DNA of 64,000 nucleotides, taken from assembly GCA_009741485.1 (NCBI GenBank), contig CM019218.1, positions 41,831,894 to 41,895,893 on the forward strand, read 5' to 3'. Of this stretch, positions 61,586 to 64,000 are shown in pieces (the first letter of the stretch is position 1; each line of letters begins with the position of its first letter). The notes beneath the pieces were generated by a model. That model was not told the origin of the DNA, did no database searches, and worked only from the letters and a program-made list of their open reading frames with translations. Origin of the DNA: Malurus cyaneus samueli. Lineage: Eukaryota; Chordata; Aves; Passeriformes; Maluridae. Both the position numbers and the translations under genes were made by a program.

Positions 61586-64000
61586 AAGATACCCATTTGC
61601 CAGCATGTGTTGGAGGCATTGCACAGTGCAGCCATGAATGCTATCTTGTGGCTTCTTCTGCTAAACACAGGGCTGTGCAAACAAATTATGTGATTTGCTT
61701 CAATTCAGGATACAGCTGGTCCAGAAATATTTTAAGACCAACCTCTGATCAACCAAGAAGCTAATGAACCTCTTATTACAGAAAAATGTGGTTATTTTTG
61801 CAACGTTCATGTGCTAAAACAGAACAAATTCTATCATACTTCCTCTCATCTACAGCAGGCCCAGCTCTGTGAGTCAGGCGGGGACACTGAACAGAGCAGA
61901 GCATGGAGCCTGCTGTTTGTGGGGTGGGCTGGAGGTAGTGACCTCCCAGCAGCCATGCAATGTGTCCTTTGCAGTCCTGGATGTTTAACATGTGGAGGCC
62001 AAAACCAAAGGCTTGAGAGGAAGTGTTGACCAGGGCAGGTTCTAAGGGAGGGGTGTGTTGCCTGAGGGAGAGCCCGGGAAGGCTGGGTGGTTTCAGAGCT
62101 TATGCCCTCACAGGAGCTTGCCCCATTCACAGGCTTTGGAGGTTCTTGTAGGATGCACTGCTGTGGGAACAGTGCTGAACAAGTGGCTTATCCCAATATG
62201 AACGTGTTTGTTTGCCCCATAGTTACCTGGAAGAATTTGTCTCGCTGCCTCTGAGTAGACATTGCATTCCAGAATTTCACTAGCAGAGCTGATCTCTGTC
62301 ACCAGGTGTCAGAGCATCCTCTGCATGTGCCTTCCACCTCCATCCCACTTCTATCTTTTCCAGATCAAATAGACTTTCCAATTTATTATAATTGGATAAT
62401 TTTACATGATGATGCAGCAAAGCAGGGTAGTAAGGGAATAATCTCTTGTTTTTTCAATAGGGCATTTGCTTTATGTTCGGGTGAGATTCAAAACATCTGT
62501 TTTAGTGACTGCAGTCTGTGAGATGCTCTTCCAAATGACTGTGCCTTGCAACTTTATTGATGTTACAGTCTGAAACCAAGCATCATCACATTTTTTTCCA
62601 GTTTAAATTAGTATGTTAGATTATATTTTTAAATCAGTTTATAAAACAGTAATTACATGATGAGGTAATGGATTGGTTTATGTTTCCTTTCTGCTGGCCA
62701 TCTTAACTTAGAGAAGTAGAATAATAGACAAAGCCCTAAAACCTCCTTTTATCGTGGTGCTCCTACAAAACAGTCTGGAGCTTGAAGCAAGTTTGCCAGT
62801 TTTGGTGTGTTATAGCAGAAATCATCTATCAAAAATCATTAAAAACTATATATTATGGATAAAGGCAGGATTTCCTGTCAGATGCCATCCAGCAACCATG
62901 CCTGTGTCTTTAAATAGGCTCCCAAATTTGACTTTTTGTCGCTGTCACTGACCATAACATCACAAAAAAAAACAAACAAAACTGGCCTTATGAAAGAAAG
63001 AAGACACTGACAGCAGTGACCCTTCTCTACATCCAGGGTTGTTCCAGGGGTTGATGGGTAGGACTGTCTTCTCCAGATATTTACAGTCTCCTTCTCAATG
63101 GCATCTTTGAAGGGTGGAGGGGAAAAAAAGGATCAGTGGGCATGTAAACTGGGGCAGCTAGATGGGTCTGGACATATGCATGTGCAGAGGAAAAGCTCTG
63201 GGTATAGATCTGGAAAGTCACTCAAAAGCATCTGTGGGCATCTCTCACAGCAAACTCCACTTGTCTCTGTATGTGCACAGAGCAAGAAGCTCCTCTGAGC
63301 TGGCAGAGAGGATGTGGAGAAATAGTGAGAAAAAGCAGCTCTGGAGTCATGTTTGGGAAATCAGTGCCTGAGGGCTTCATCAAAATCATTTAACTCAGAG
63401 TTTCCTGTTGTGCCATCCCATCAGGCACCCCAGTGATAAGTCTCCGGGGTGCAGCCCATATGTGACCATCAGAACACCTACCCTACTCCTCACTGCCCCA
63501 CTGGTGGCCTAACCAAGGCAGTCACCTGCTGCATAGTGGTGTGTGTGGTGTGCTCACAGGAGCAGGAGGAGATGTCCACTCTGCCTATTGATCACCTCCT
63601 CAGCTGTGTATTGGTAGGGACAGGTGGCTGCCATCTGCTCTAGTGTCTGTGCAGATTTAGTGTTCAGAGCTGAGTGGCCAGGCTGTGGTGCATGGAGCAG
63701 CAGGGAGGCTTGCTAAGACAGCAAGTTTGTGATCACAGCCCAGCCTGATGGGGAAGAAGGGCTGGCAGCCTCCTCTCTTCTCCTCTCCTCAGGGTTTCCC
63801 AGGGTTGCCACATTGTTGTCTGTTGCTGTTTCCAGGACAAGGAGAGTAAACAGGGTCATTGCTGTCTGCACAGCTGTAACAGATCCACAGGGAAAATTAT
63901 TGCCCTGGATTATCCTCTGCTTGTCCATCTTCCACTTTTTTCATCTAGAAAATGGAAAAGCCAGGCAGGGCTTTAATAGGCTAATTAGGAAATGTAAGGC
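61586..64000 (+). other. LRRC56 3' UTR and intergenic sequence
   Basis: No AATAAA lies in the first kilobase after the stop. The first common variant signal is ATTAAA at 62838-62843, with the weaker TATAAA at 62640-62645, so the 3' end of the transcript is not fixed here. No other gene, tRNA or repeat is recognisable; short open frames on both strands show no family features. Confidence 0.6.

Noticed and set aside
1..64000. tRNA, rRNA, CRISPR arrays, bacterial operons, viral genes
   Set aside because: Nothing on either strand shows these signatures; the gene structure and repeats are those of a vertebrate nuclear locus.

Overview
The window is vertebrate nuclear DNA, most probably from a bird. 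It is AT-rich and CpG-poor, has long introns with GT/AG borders, and carries truncated CR1 retrotransposon ends, one with the CTGTGATT-type octamer tail typical of avian CR1. A single gene is recognisable: the plus-strand orthologue of LRRC56 (leucine-rich repeat containing 56, the counterpart of algal ODA8), a ciliary protein linked to intraflagellar transport and outer dynein arm assembly.

Layout. 1-9567 is non-coding upstream or 5' UTR-intron sequence with one interspersed repeat (about 3550-4135) and a strong hairpin (4230-4264). Coding starts at 9661. Eleven coding exons, joined by phase-consistent splice sites, run to a stop at 61583-61585: 9661-9816, 19372-19459, 26240-26300, 43242-43338, 43735-43932, 52094-52271, 54329-54520, 55867-55929, 57858-58022, 60304-60661 and 61393-61585. 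This makes 1,749 coding bases and a predicted protein of 582 residues. The first part (exons at 9661 to 43735) makes an N-terminal segment and about five short leucine-rich repeats. The exon at 52094 makes a helical cap, and the last five make a long, Ser/Pro-rich, probably disordered tail with two conserved islands. 61586-64000 has no recognisable gene.

The most striking structure is a 3,944-bp direct tandem duplication: 41898-45841 and 45850-49793, separated by 8 bases that include the only undetermined base I noticed (N at 45842). Each copy holds the LRR exons of 97 and 198 bp plus the same two CR1 fragments. The copies differ at nine substitutions, with no indel seen, all in the right-hand 1.6 kb. 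I favour a false (haplotype) duplication in the assembly. A real, very recent duplication cannot be excluded from sequence alone; it would force a splicing choice, because using all four exons in series shifts the frame.

Other points of interest are tandem in-frame donors 30 bp apart at the end of the 52094 exon, a poor in-frame acceptor at 57858 competing with a better-looking out-of-frame AG 14 bp upstream, a run of symmetric phase-1 exons in the tail, and a CpG-richer patch with a CTCF-like core in the intron before 57858. I found no previously undescribed system. No tRNA, rRNA, CRISPR array or second protein-coding gene could be supported.
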